From positions 2,170,001 to 2,234,000 of the forward strand of contig NZ_CP040814.1 in NCBI RefSeq assembly GCF_019443965.1: DNA of 64,000 nt. Direction: 5' to 3'. Origin of the DNA: Salinibacterium sp. M195 (GTDB lineage Bacteria; Actinomycetota; Actinomycetes; Actinomycetales; Microbacteriaceae). A program made the translations under genes and the position numbers. The notes under the pieces were generated by a model. It searched no databases and had not been told where the DNA came from. It saw only the letters and a list, made by a program, of their open reading frames with translations. Every line of letters begins with the position of its first letter. Position 1 is the first letter of the stretch. Shown piece after piece: positions 7,503 through 17,300 of the stretch.

Positions 7503-9922
7503 GCCCTTTTCCACTTCCAGTCAGCCACCGCGGGCATATCTTCGCCGTGCTCCCGCGTGTACTGCTGCGCGTGAAGTCGGGTGTCGTGCATCTCTTGCCA
7601 GAACGCGGCGTGCCGCGAGGTGAGCCCCGGAACACGCTCAAGCACATCGATAACCAGATGGTAGCGATCGAGATCGTTCAACATCACCATGTCGAAGGGC
7701 GTTGTCGTTGTGCCCTCGTCTTTGTACCCACGCACATGGAGATTCGCGTGGCCAGCGCGCTTGTAGGTGAGGCGATGAATCAACCAGGGGTAGCCGTGGT
7801 GCGCAAAGATCACCGGCTTGTCTGTCGTGAAGATCGCATCGTATTCGGCATCGCTGAGACCATGCGGATGCTCCGATTCACTGTGCAAGCGCATCAGGTC
7901 AATGACGTTGACGACTCGCACCCGCAGCTCGGGGATCCGTTCTCGCAAGATCTGCGCGGCAGCAAGTACCTCAAGCGTCGGAACGTCACCGGCACAGGCG
8001 AGAACGACATCCGGTTCCCGACCAACAACTTCAGTTCCTGCCCAGTCGAACAGGCCGATGCCGCGAGTGCAGTGCTCGATCGCAGCCGGCATATCGAGCC
8101 AGTTGTTCTCGGGGTGCTTGCCCGCGATGACGACGTTGATTTTGTCGACAGAACGAAGGCAGTGGTCGTAGGTGGCAATCAAGGTGTTGGCGTCACACGG
8201 CAGATACGCGCGCACGACATCGGGCTTCTTGTTCATGACCAAGTCAAGGAAGCCGGGGTCTTGATGCGAGGCACCATTGTGGTCTTGACGCCAGACGTGC
8301 GAGCTCAGCAGATAGTTGAGCGATGACACCGGTCGACGCCACGGGATCGCGTTTGCGCCCTCGAGCCACTTAGCGTGCTGATTGAACATTGAGTCGACGA
8401 TATGAATGAACGCCTCGTACGAATTGAACATGCCGTGGCGACCGGTGAGAAGGTACCCCTCGAGCCAGCCCTGACACTGGTGTTCGCTGAGCATCTCCAC
8501 TACGCGCCCCGCACGAGCTAGATGATTGTCGGAGTCGATCGGCAGGAATCCGGCATCCCACTGCTTATCGGTCACGTCGAAGACAGCACTCAGTCGATTG
8601 GATGCCGTGACGTCGGCCCCAAAGATGCGGAAATTGTCGGGATTGTCGCGCACCACATCGCGCAGCCACTCCCCCAGAGCGCCCGTTGCCGAGCTTGTCG
8701 TTTCGCCTGGGTTCGGCACGTCGACGGCGTAGTCCCGAAAGTCGGGCAACCGCAATGGCGCACGCAGCAATCCGCCATTCGTGACGGGGTTGGCGCTCAT
8801 GCGGCGATCGCCCGTCGGCGCGAGCGCTGTGGTCAGCGCGCGCGGTGCGCCGCTCTCATCGAACAGTTCTTCTGGACGATACGACGCCATCCATTCCTGA
8901 AGCTGCTGCAAGTGCTCCTCGGTATCGCGCACGCTGGCGAGGGGCACCTGATGCGAACGCCAGTTGTTTTCGACGGGATGACCGTCGACCACTTGCGGTC
9001 CCGTCCAGCCCTTGGGCGTGCGCAAAATCAGCATCGGCCAGGCCGGGCGCCCCTCGAGCGTTCCCGCCGCGGCATCCGCTTTGATCCGAGCAATGTGATC
9101 GACGATGTCATCGAGAGTCGCCGCCATGCGTTCGTGCACGGCGCGCGGGTCTTCGTCGTCGAATCCGCCCGAGACTACGTAGGGAGTATGCCCGTAGCCA
9201 CGCATGAGGTCGCACAGTTCGTCTTCGGGGATGCGTGACAGAACTGTGGGGTTCGCGATCTTGTAGCCGTTGAGGTGCAAGATCGGCAGAACCACTCCAT
9301 CGCGTTCGGGGTCGATGAACTTATTCGAGTGCCAGCTCGTTGCTAGCGGTCCGGTCTCGGCCTCGCCATCACCCACGACTGCCGCGACCAACAGGTTCGG
9401 GTTATCGAAGGCTGCGCCGTACGCGTGCGACAACGCATAGCCGAGTTCGCCACCCTCATGGATCGAACCCGGAGTTTCGGGCGCCGCGTGACTCGGAATA
9501 CCACCAGGAAAGGAGAATTGCCTAAAGAGCTTGCGGATGCCATCCGCACTCTTATCGATGTCGCCATAGGTTTCGCTGTACGTTCCATCGAGGTACGCGC
9601 TCGCGACGACGGCTGGCCCACCGTGCCCGGGCCCGGAGACGAAAATGGTGTCGGTGTCGCGATCGCGAATGATGCGATTGAGGTGAGCCCACACAAAGTT
9701 GAGACCCGGAGTCGTTCCCCAATGACCCAAAAGTCGCGGCTTGGTGTGCTCGCGGCGAAGTGGCTCGCGCAACAAGGGGTTATCGAGCAGATAGATCTGG
9801 CCGACCGCGAGATAGTTCGCTGCCCGCCACCACGCATCCAACTGATCGAAAGTCTCTGGCCGCACCTCACCCGATCGGGATGCGCACCAGGGGGTTCGAG
9901 GGGACGAATGGGCAACAGTCAC
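7499..9922 (-). CDS. xfp: Xylulose-5-phosphate/fructose-6-phosphate phosphoketolase
   Basis: The 807-residue length and the motifs fit the XFP family (EC 4.1.2.9/4.1.2.22). Seen are [65 protein letters not shown], the thiamine-diphosphate motif [18 protein letters not shown], and the C-terminal [16 protein letters not shown]. The enzyme splits xylulose 5-phosphate (and usually fructose 6-phosphate) with phosphate into acetyl phosphate plus glyceraldehyde 3-phosphate or erythrose 4-phosphate. No acetate kinase lies nearby. It is transcribed divergently from the cold-shock/DUF1294 gene, and the gap holds a perfect 9-bp inverted repeat (10031-10054). The DUF1349 gene follows with an ATGA overlap. 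Confidence 0.97.
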   Translation of the reverse strand: MTVAHSSPRTPWCASRSGEVRPETFDQLDAWWRAANYLAVGQIYLLDNPLLREPLRREHTKPRLLGHWGTTPGLNFVWAHLNRIIRDRDTDTIFVSGPGHGGPAVVASAYLDGTYSETYGDIDKSADGIRKLFRQFSFPGGIPSHAAPETPGSIHEGGELGYALSHAYGAAFDNPNLLVAAVVGDGEAETGPLATSWHSNKFIDPERDGVVLPILHLNGYKIANPTVLSRIPEDELCDLMRGYGHTPYVVSGGFDDEDPRAVHERMAATLDDIVDHIARIKADAAAGTLEGRPAWPMLILRTPKGWTGPQVVDGHPVENNWRSHQVPLASVRDTEEHLQQLQEWMASYRPEELFDESGAPRALTTALAPTGDRRMSANPVTNGGLLRAPLRLPDFRDYAVDVPNPGETTSSATGALGEWLRDVVRDNPDNFRIFGADVTASNRLSAVFDVTDKQWDAGFLPIDSDNHLARAGRVVEMLSEHQCQGWLEGYLLTGRHGMFNSYEAFIHIVDSMFNQHAKWLEGANAIPWRRPVSSLNYLLSSHVWRQDHNGASHQDPGFLDLVMNKKPDVVRAYLPCDANTLIATYDHCLRSVDKINVVIAGKHPENNWLDMPAAIEHCTRGIGLFDWAGTEVVGREPDVVLACAGDVPTLEVLAAAQILRERIPELRVRVVNVIDLMRLHSESEHPHGLSDAEYDAIFTTDKPVIFAHHGYPWLIHRLTYKRAGHANLHVRGYKDEGTTTTPFDMVMLNDLDRYHLVIDVLERVPGLTSRHAAFWQEMHDTRLHAQQYTREHGEDMPAVADWKWKRA

Positions 9923-10030
9923 GAGGTTTCCTGTCTGTGGTCGCGATGAATCGTGCTTGCATACTCCGTGAAGTAGAGTCGCGCTCGTCTTGGAGCTTGT
10001 GCGCTCAGTGTAGAAGCATTCCTTCTCTGA

Positions 10031-10054
10031 CCGCTGAACGCAACGGTTCAGCGG
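10031..10054. promoter_or_regulatory. Perfect 9-bp inverted repeat, candidate operator
   Basis: CCGCTGAAC (10031-10039) and GTTCAGCGG (10046-10054) are exact inverse repeats separated by GCAACG. The element lies between the divergent phosphoketolase (start 9922) and cold-shock/DUF1294 (start 10101) genes, a usual place for an operator. No regulator is encoded beside it, and a structured RNA hairpin is the alternative. Confidence 0.45.
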
Positions 10055-10100
10055 GTATGCCGTGACCGCGACAGCTCTGTGCGCGGGTTACCCTCTGTAT

Positions 10101-10748
10101 ATGGGTTCGCGAAGCACACGCAGTGAAGGCGTCTTGGCCTCGTGGAACGACGAACGCGGGTTCGGTTTCGTCACTCGTGACGACGGTGAACGACTATTTG
10201 CTCACATCTCGGCGTTCCCTCCCCGTGATGCCCGTCCGGCACCGGGCGAACGCCTCAGCTTCGCGGTCGAACGCACCAGTGATGACAAGGTGCGCGCGCG
10301 CAACATTCGCTATCTCGCCGCCTCCGGCCGGCCGCTTCGTACACGCAAACGCCGTCCCGGCGGCATGCGCTACGTGGTGTTAGTCACGTTCGCGGTTGCT
10401 ATCGGCATCGTCACGGCGATTGGTGCACTCCCCTGGCTATTCGCGGCGCTGTATCTGACAATGAGCCTCATCACCTATGGTTCCTACGCTGCGGACAAAA
10501 AGGCAGCGCAAACAAAGCAGTGGCGCGTGAGCGAAAGTGCCCTGCTCGGATTAGGACTGTTTGGGGGCTGGCCCGGAGCGATAGTCGCCCAGCAGCACCT
10601 TCGCCACAAGACCCAGAAAGCCACATTTCGGCAGGCATTCTGGGGCACGGTCGTTCTCAACATCTTGGTCTTTGCGATCCTCACCACAGCGCTGCGCGAA
10701 CCGATCCTCGAGCTCGCACGCCTCATTCTCGCTGCCAGCTCCGCCTAG
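10101..10748 (+). CDS. Cold-shock domain / DUF1294 fusion membrane protein
   Basis: A 215-residue fusion. Residues about 5-65 form a cold-shock domain, with SEGVLASWNDERGFGFVTRD and RLFAHISAF corresponding to RNP-1 and RNP-2, so it should bind single-stranded nucleic acid. Residues about 80-210 form the DUF1294 membrane domain, with helices VVLVTFAVAIGIVTAIG, LFAALYLTMSLITYGSYAADK and a last one near VVLNILVFAILTTAL, plus the conserved LFGGWPGAIVAQQHLRHKTQK. This fusion is known from other bacteria; its function is not. ATG 10101 begins the cold-shock domain; an ATG-less extension upstream is possible. Confidence 0.85.
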   Translation: MGSRSTRSEGVLASWNDERGFGFVTRDDGERLFAHISAFPPRDARPAPGERLSFAVERTSDDKVRARNIRYLAASGRPLRTRKRRPGGMRYVVLVTFAVAIGIVTAIGALPWLFAALYLTMSLITYGSYAADKKAAQTKQWRVSESALLGLGLFGGWPGAIVAQQHLRHKTQKATFRQAFWGTVVLNILVFAILTTALREPILELARLILAASSA

Positions 10749-10870
10749 CACTGCCGGACTTTCGAGCGGGGCATGCCGCCCTCGACTCCGCACTCCGCGA
10801 TGCCAGCCCTAGCCGACTCCCAGGCGAGCGAAAGAAATAGCTTGTGGAAGTGAGCGCGCTCAAAGAGGAA

Positions 10871-10901
10871 TTGACAGCATGAATACCCCGTGGGGTATAG
10901 T
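10871..10901 (+). promoter_or_regulatory. Promoter of the microprotein-rhodanese operon
   Basis: TTGACA (10871-10876) matches the -35 consensus perfectly and TATAGT (10896-10901) matches the -10 in five of six positions. The spacing of 19 bases is longer than the optimal 17. The first operator palindrome covers the spacer and the -10, so a bound repressor would block this promoter. Confidence 0.6.
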
Positions 10902-10923
10902 TTCGGCATACCCCCGAGGGTAT
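10883..10923. promoter_or_regulatory. Tandem CsoR/CstR-type operators
   Basis: Two palindromes lie 25 bp apart centre to centre: ATACCCCGTGGGGTAT (10883-10898, perfect 7-bp arms) and ATACCCCCGAGGGTAT (10908-10923, one mismatch). TACCCC..GGGGTA is the established operator type of the CsoR/RcnR/CstR repressors, which respond to Cu(I), Ni/Co or persulfide. The rhodanese downstream favours a persulfide or copper response. The repressor itself is not in this window. Confidence 0.75.
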
Positions 10924-10957
10924 TAATTTACCCAGTCAAGAAACCGAAAGAAGAGTT

Positions 10958-11143
10958 ATGTGCAGAGCAGTCACCTGTCGGGTATGCGGCAAAACAACCT
11001 GGGCCGGATGCGGAGACCACATCCAGTCCGTCAAGCGCAGCGTTCCCTCATCCAACTGGTGCAACGGCAAGCACTCGCAGTCGGAAATTGACGCCGCAAA
11101 ATCCGCTCAAGGCGGCTTCTTTGCCCGCCTCTTCGGTCGTTAG
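10958..11143 (+). CDS. Cysteine-rich TWAGCG microprotein, long form
   Basis: A 61-residue protein beginning MCRAVTCRVCGKTTWAGCG, followed by a D-H-I and later SNWCNGKH, then a basic, hydrophobic end (FFARLFGR). Five Cys and two His residues in the first 40 suggest a metal or thiol site (CxxC plus CxxH/WCxxKH). Similar short proteins occur in Actinobacteria to my knowledge, but I know no proven function. The frame has an acceptable purine-rich site (GAAAGAAGAG) before ATG 10958. It is the first gene after the double operator and is followed 8 bp later by its short paralogue, so a role in sulfur or copper stress is inferred. Confidence 0.75.
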   Translation: MCRAVTCRVCGKTTWAGCGDHIQSVKRSVPSSNWCNGKHSQSEIDAAKSAQGGFFARLFGR

Positions 11144-11151
11144 GAAATTAC

Positions 11152-11265
11152 ATGTGCGCACAAGTCACTTGCCAGAACTGCCGTAAGCCCACCTGGGCTG
11201 GATGCGGAGAACATATCGAGGATGCCCTCGCCAACGTCGCCGAAGCAGATCGTTGCCAGTGCTAG
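11152..11265 (+). CDS. Cysteine-rich TWAGCG microprotein, short form
   Basis: A 37-residue protein starting MCAQVTCQNCRKPTWAGCGE, followed by HIEDALANVAEADRCQC. It repeats the V-T-C-x-x-C-x-K-x-T-W-A-G-C-G-x-H-I core of the preceding gene, so the two are paralogues. It ends in CxC where the long form has WCNGKH plus an extra tail. AGGAA stands 5 bases before its ATG. The gene is too short for most gene finders. It lies between the long form and the rhodanese gene in the same direction and is probably cotranscribed with them. Confidence 0.72.
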   Translation: MCAQVTCQNCRKPTWAGCGEHIEDALANVAEADRCQC

Positions 11266-11347
11266 CGCTAGCGCGCAAACGCCACTAATTCATCAGAATT
11301 TCGCACACTTCCACTTCCACTCGACCATCTTTTTCGCAAGGAGAAAA

Positions 11348-11710
11348 ATGCTCCGCCCCCTCGCCGCTCTCGCGGGATCCCTCGTCATGCTGGCCTCAAT
11401 CGCTGGATGCTCGGCTACCAACGACAGCATTGAGCTCAGTGCTGACACCATCCTTGTCGACGTTCGCACTCCGGCTGAATACGCTGCAGGCCACCTCGAC
11501 GGCGCGACGCTCCTCGATCTCAACGGAGGCGAGTTTGCGGCAGCGCTCCCCACACTCGACGCCGACGCGGAGTACGCCGTCTACTGCAAATCGGGCAACC
11601 GTTCCGGCCAGGCCGTCGCGATGATGGAAGATGCAGGCTTCGAGAACGTGATCGATCTCGGCTCAATCGGTGAAGCAGCGGCATCCACACAGATCGAGGT
11701 CGTGAAGTAG
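11348..11710 (+). CDS. Rhodanese-domain lipoprotein
   Basis: A 120-residue protein. Residues 1-20 are a lipoprotein signal peptide ending LASIAG before Cys21, so it should be anchored on the outer face of the membrane. The rest is one rhodanese domain: LVDVRTPAEYAAGHLDGA and the active-site loop YCKSGNRS, with catalytic Cys80 as sulfur carrier. A perfect AAGGAG lies before the ATG at 11348. As the last gene behind the CsoR/CstR-type operators, with two Cys-rich microproteins before it, it probably handles persulfide or thiosulfate sulfur at the cell surface. The exact donor and acceptor are unknown. Confidence 0.88.
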   Translation: MLRPLAALAGSLVMLASIAGCSATNDSIELSADTILVDVRTPAEYAAGHLDGATLLDLNGGEFAAALPTLDADAEYAVYCKSGNRSGQAVAMMEDAGFENVIDLGSIGEAAASTQIEVVK

Positions 11711-11779
11711 CTCGAGCGATGCGGTCACGGCGCGGCATCCCCAGCAAACTCCGGGAGTGACCGCTACGAACTACTGAGT

Positions 11780-12724
11780 GTGAACTCGATTCCTACCTCC
11801 AGCACGCGCTACCACGCCGGCGACCCCCACGACCCTGCCACGGTCGGGTTCTCGCGCGTCGTCGTGTCGGCGGTGCTCGGCGATGTGGTGGTGCACGTCC
11901 ATCCCAATGCTGCCGGGGTTTCCGATACCGCAACGCTGTTACTTCACGGAGCAGCAGGCTCATGGACCACGTGGCTACCCTTCATCCGCGCTGCCCACGA
12001 TGCCGGCCAACCACTACACAACGTGGTTGCCGTCGACCTCCCCGGTTGGGGAGAAAGCGGTTCGATCCGAGACGATACAACGGTCGAAGATATGGTGGAT
12101 GCCATAGCCCACGTCACAACGACCCTCGGCTTTCCGCGCTGGAATGTGTTCGGCCATTCCCTTGGCGGACATCTCGCGCTCAGCCTCGCGGCCCGGTATC
12201 CGGAGCGCACGCGCAGCGTCGTCGGCATTTCAGCGACCGGACCTGGTGCATTAGCGGTGCTACGGCACCCGCTTCGACACTTCGGCGATGTGCCGCTGCT
12301 GGCCGGAATGCTCGGCGCAATGCGCCTTCTTTCGGCGCTTGACCCGGCGGGAACTTGGCTGGTGCCCGCGCTGCACCGGATACGGCTCCTAGGGCCGCTT
12401 AGTTCGCCCCTTTTCGCTCGCTGGCGCGAGCTCGACGAGTCGGTGATCAACTCCCTCGTGACAGAGATTCGCTCTCGCTCTTTCGTGTTGGGCGCCCACG
12501 CCGCCACACAGTACGACGAAAGCGAGTGGGCGAGCATCGAGTGCCCCGTCACGCTAGTTCGTGGCGAGCGAGACGTCTTCGTGAGTTCGAAAGACGATGC
12601 CTGGTTCGCGTCTGCGCTCCCTCACACTAGGCAGCAGATAGCGGCCAAGGCAGGACACTTTGCGCACATCGAAAGCATGGGCGTGCAGACTCCGGCCCCC
12701 GCTGGAAGCCGCGTTGCGCCCTAA
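11780..12724 (+). CDS. Alpha/beta hydrolase
   Basis: A 314-residue hydrolase. TLLLHGAAGSWTTWLPFI is the oxyanion-hole region, VAVDLPGWGESG the following loop, VFGHSLGGHLALSLAARYPE the nucleophile elbow with catalytic Ser, LVRGERDVFV the acid region and AGHFAHIES the catalytic His. A cap region of about 100 residues lies between. Esterases, lactonases and epoxide hydrolases share this pattern, so no substrate is proposed. The start is a GTG at 11780 without a clear ribosome-binding site. It is convergent with the subtilase operon, 47 bp away. Confidence 0.85.
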   Translation: MNSIPTSSTRYHAGDPHDPATVGFSRVVVSAVLGDVVVHVHPNAAGVSDTATLLLHGAAGSWTTWLPFIRAAHDAGQPLHNVVAVDLPGWGESGSIRDDTTVEDMVDAIAHVTTTLGFPRWNVFGHSLGGHLALSLAARYPERTRSVVGISATGPGALAVLRHPLRHFGDVPLLAGMLGAMRLLSALDPAGTWLVPALHRIRLLGPLSSPLFARWRELDESVINSLVTEIRSRSFVLGAHAATQYDESEWASIECPVTLVRGERDVFVSSKDDAWFASALPHTRQQIAAKAGHFAHIESMGVQTPAPAGSRVAP

Positions 12725-12771
12725 TCCGCTACGGGGAAAAGATGCAGAAATCGAGCGAGGCGATCGCCCCA

Positions 12772-14364
12772 CTAAGTGAAGCCTCCCAATAGCTCGGTGA
12801 GGGCTCGACGAGTGCTGCTGAGCACGTCCGTTTCGCTCGATGGGGAACTATTCGTTGAAAAGTTGACGGTCGCGTCCGGGCGCACTCGGGCCAGCACCCA
12901 ACGGTCGTTGGCCTTAACCGTCGTCGATGTCATAGCTTGGCGGTCGCCTCGGAGAATCATCATCGATAATTCGACCTCCGCGATCCCCGTTTCTGGAGCC
13001 GCGGGCGGATCAGGAATCAGCACGGTCGCCATCTGTTGGTGACGGCATTCGAACCCGGTGTCGAGAGCTCGTCCGCTGACATCCGCTGGCCGATAGCGCA
13101 CGTTTCCCGATAAGACCTCGCTGCCGTCGGGGCTAACAGTTCGCCCCGCGTCGTCAACCAACACCGTCATCACATCGACAGTTCGAGTCCACGTCGCGGG
13201 GGCCAAAATCGACGACCAACCGCGAGCATCGCTGAGAGTGCCTGAGGTTGCGATAGTCGGCCACGTGGCAGACGCAAACGACACTTCAGCAGACCAACGA
13301 ATCTCCTCCGCGCCAGTCTCAGTGGTCGCGACTGTCATCGTGACCTCTCCGCCATCGGCACCGATCGACGCGGTCTCGACATCATCCCCAGAGTGCAATG
13401 TAATAGCGACGTGGTCAATCGTGGGGTGCCCACGTACCAAAAGCCTGGCTGGCACCCCGACTTCAGCGCGCACGATTCGGTGGCTTATCGACCCGCTAGC
13501 GATCACTGCGCCGAGCGAGCCTGACAATGAATGTTGCTGCGTGCTCAACGCTCCACCTAATTCAGCAGCGAACGACACGTCAAACGCCACAGACCCCACG
13601 ATCCCGCTGGGCATTCCCGCCACTAACGCCTGCTCCCATGCTTGCGCACCGCGCGCCGACAGCTCCACGATGAAGACCGCGTCGGCGGTGTCGGTGCCTG
13701 CCGAGACCACCGCCTGACCGACGATATGCTCGGCTGGAAGATCTAATCGAGGGCGGACCGATCTCATGTTTAACGCCTGAAAATGCCAGCTTTGTGTGCC
13801 GTACCCCGCCGCCGCCAACGCGTCCTCCCAGCTTCCCCTTCGCGCGGCAACCTCTTCATCAGTGAAAACTGGCAAGGCAGTGCATGACACCGTTGCAGCA
13901 CCCCCGGTGATGCGCACCGTGCCGCCCACTTCCTCGGAGCGAATGGTGACTGAGGTGCCGCGCCCGATCGGAGCCGTGGCAAGCAGCATGGCTGTGCCGT
14001 CACCCGGAAACACCATGACATCTCCGACCAGAATCGGATCTACACGGCGCGGAACGGGAACGTTCGCTACAACTCCAATCTCAAAATATGGACGAGCGCG
14101 TAGCAGCTGAGCAACGACGACCGTTGCTGGCACCGTTTTCTCCCTTACCTGAGGACGCGCAACTGAGAGCTTCTTGCGTGACGCCGCTGGCACGATCGAC
14201 GCCCGCGATGCCAGCGAAAGTTGAATAGCGCTGTGCGCAGCATTCTGTACCGTGATCGCCTGTCGAGCCTCCGCGTTCGCCTGCAGCGCCGGCGCACGTG
14301 CGAACGCGGTCTTGCTGTCAGCAGAGGCGCTCAACGCAACTCCCACACGATTGACCCAATTCAT
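12772..14364 (-). CDS. Unrecognised beta-rich protein, paralogue of the 666-residue protein
   Basis: A protein of 530 residues that I do not recognise. It has no signal peptide and no membrane helix. Its middle and end resemble the 666-residue protein encoded at 18694-20694: RITGGAATVS against KITGGSAVFT, then an ARGAQAWEQ / PLGAQEWVQ block, IGADGGEV / FGADGGVA, IRWSAEVSFASATWPTIATSG / ISWRAQVNFAPASWPVVTTSG, and VDDAGRTVSPDGSEVL / VRDEAGEVVFDPASPLL. The pattern suggests beta-sandwich modules. It lacks the central helical part of its paralogue. Its ATG overlaps the stop of the subtilase gene in ATGA, so the two are made together. It may be a structural, substrate or inhibitor partner of the protease; this is inference. 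Confidence 0.7.
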   Translation of the reverse strand: MNWVNRVGVALSASADSKTAFARAPALQANAEARQAITVQNAAHSAIQLSLASRASIVPAASRKKLSVARPQVREKTVPATVVVAQLLRARPYFEIGVVANVPVPRRVDPILVGDVMVFPGDGTAMLLATAPIGRGTSVTIRSEEVGGTVRITGGAATVSCTALPVFTDEEVAARRGSWEDALAAAGYGTQSWHFQALNMRSVRPRLDLPAEHIVGQAVVSAGTDTADAVFIVELSARGAQAWEQALVAGMPSGIVGSVAFDVSFAAELGGALSTQQHSLSGSLGAVIASGSISHRIVRAEVGVPARLLVRGHPTIDHVAITLHSGDDVETASIGADGGEVTMTVATTETGAEEIRWSAEVSFASATWPTIATSGTLSDARGWSSILAPATWTRTVDVMTVLVDDAGRTVSPDGSEVLSGNVRYRPADVSGRALDTGFECRHQQMATVLIPDPPAAPETGIAEVELSMMILRGDRQAMTSTTVKANDRWVLARVRPDATVNFSTNSSPSSETDVLSSTRRALTELLGGFT

Positions 14365-17300
14365 GCTGCCCCCTCGAACGGGCTTACTACGGAGCGCACA
14401 ATATTGCCGTCTACACCAAAAATGAATTCTCGAGCACCGAGATCTGTCTCCGATAGCAGCCGGCGAAGGGTTTCGTCGTCTACGCGAAGTACACGTTCTC
14501 CGGCAGCCGCACGAACCAACATCGCCATGACACGCCCCGCCCTGTCGTATTTCACCTCACGCACGTGCCCGCGCAGCAGCTCCCACGACTCCACCGTGCG
14601 CCCGCGATTTCGACGGTATTCGCTGCGTGACAGCACCGAGACAATGTCACCGTGGTGCGAGCGCTGAAACGGGTGGCCCTCTGCGGACACGCCACGGCTT
14701 TCCACAATTACGTCAGTGATCCCTCGCTCGACAGGAGCAGGGAGCGCGCCGCTAAGCGCCGGCGCGGAGGCTGCTGGCGCTCCACCACTCTCCGCGGAGA
14801 CCGCGGTCTCGCCAAGCTGGTTCAGGCGCCGAATAGCTGGTCGAAGCTCGACCCGTTCTCGGTTGGACTCGCTAGATGAGACTGCGCTGACGCGAGTCTG
14901 CAGTAGCGTGCCGCTTGTTGCGGTCACGGTGACGAGGCTCGGGCTGACTCGACCAGATTCGCTGGCAGGACCTCCGTCACCCTCGACTTGGCCGCCAACT
15001 CGCATTGTCGTCAACGGTCGACCTCCGACAGTGGCCTGGAACGTCGCAACGGCGTCTGGGATCGGCGTGGCCTCAATCACCCAACTCCCGGCGAGCTGCA
15101 CCACGGATCCGTCAAGCAATAATTGAATCTCATGGTCATTCAGGGTCTGAAGCCTCACGCCCTTAGCTCGCGAACGAGTACTAATCGTGACTTTTTTGCC
15201 CGCCGGATCGGTCACCACCAGTTCTCGCGTGGACTCTCTCACCACTACTACCGCGTACTGATCTAACTCCGTCAGGTCAAGGCGGGCGGCCACCGCGCTG
15301 CTGGCGTCGTTAGAGCGTGTGGGCAGAATCGCACGGTGGCGACCGTTGGCCTCAGCCACCGCATCCCGAGCAGCACCTGCCGCGCCATCTTGACCGGTAG
15401 TCAGCCGGTAGTGGATTCCCTGGCTGACGTGCAACCGCTGGGCCAACCAGCCCAAGACTTGCCGATCGTCACTCAGGAGAAAAAGCGTTCCCAGATGCGC
15501 GAGTCGGCGCAGCCCTACGAGGTCGCGCAGACTAAAGCGACTACCGCGACCAACCACCACCAAAGCTGAACGCGCACGCACGACACCCTGATCGTCGCTC
15601 GGCGAATTCCAGCTCTCCGCAAGCGCGGCCAACCCACCGCTCAGAGGGCCCACGACAGTTCTCTCGTCAGCTGTCTCAGTCTGGCTGAGGGCGGACTGCT
15701 CCGCGGCCACAGCAGCGAGCAACTCAGTTGTCACCAGCGGCGGTTCAGCACTGCGCTCGGTGATCTCGGCTTGCGGTGAGCTCTCGGATCCGTCGTCCCA
15801 GTCGCTCCAATCGCTATTCGAACCCTCACTCTCGCTGGTGTTGGATAGCTCACCCAGTCGCCGCCACGTCGCAGAACCTACGACACCGTCGGCGCTCAGT
15901 CGCTCGTCGCTTTGGAATCGGCGAACCGCCGACTGGGTTCCGGCGCCGAAGTCACCGTCGACGCCATTCGTGTCGTAACTCAGGTCGGTCAATAACTGCT
16001 GCAGAACACGCACGTCTACTCCCCGGTCGCCACGACGCAATGTCGGGCGGTTAGTGACGTCGATCCGGCTGCCAGAAGAAGCGCCGCCGCCGCCAGAGGG
16101 TTCCGACCCCCCACCTACCGGCGTGGCTCCTCCGCCGCCAGCGGGCTCCGATCCGCCGCCGCTAGGTCCGTTTCCCCCTGCCACAGGGGGCTGCACCCTC
16201 GCCCTAGCGTTTTCGAGCGCCGCCCACGACAGTGCACCCGCGATCCCGTCGGCACCGAGGCCTTGATCGCGCTGAAACTGGCGCAGAGCCGATTGTGTAC
16301 CGCTCCCAAAGTCGCCATCGATGCCGTTGGTGTCGTACCCCAACGCCGTAAGCAGTTCTTGCAAATCGCGCACATCCTGCCCGCGGTCACCACGACGAAG
16401 CGACGGACGTTCCGATCCGTTGCCCCAAGTAGCGTCGCGATCGTTTGTGCCATCGTTGTCATCGCCGCCCCAATGGTCGTCGCCGCCGGGAATGCCACTC
16501 GCGTCATCGACGAGCACGGTAGTGTCGACCGGCGTGGTTCCCGCATTCATATGAGCGTTATGCACCACGAGAGCGAAATCCTGTTGTGGACTCGTCGGCC
16601 GATTGGTGAGGCAGTTCATCGCTAGCTGCAGAGCTTCGACGGTCACGGTAAACGCCCCAACGATCTCACCGCCCTGCAGATAAATGTTCTGCGTGTTGTC
16701 GGTACCTTCATCATCGCCCGGAGAACCGGAGCGGGACCAACCATTGGTGAAGTCGTTGCCAAAGTAAGTATTACCGCTGTGGTCGAGCCGGAGCCGCAAT
16801 CGGTTCACGATGGCCGGACGGTCAACGGTGCCTGACCCCACCGTGCCGGGTGGATCTGTCCACGTCAGAGTCACCTTTACCGGTTTGTTGGGGTCAGACG
16901 CGTAAAGATTCCATTGGCGCATTTCTCCGATCGAGGCCAGCCGAATCGATTGGTCGACGTACAGCTTGTGCACGGAGTCGTCGAATACTGCTCCGAGGTT
17001 CACACGTCCCCAGCCTTGACGGTTGTTGGGGATCGGTCCGCCGAACCCAGTGTCGGTGGCGCCGTTCACCATCATTGCACGCAACATGGCCGGCGAGGGA
17101 GCATCACCACCGATATTGCTGGCCCACCAATCAATCGCGAGAGCACATGCTCCGGCGGTCTTCGGTGAGGCCCCCGAGGTGCCACCACCCCACGTCATCT
17201 GGGCACTGATGAATTCGATCGATGACGAAGTCATCCCAAAATTCGCCGCTGCCGTCCACTCGCCTGGTGCACAAACGTGGGGTCGAATTCTCCCGTCTAG

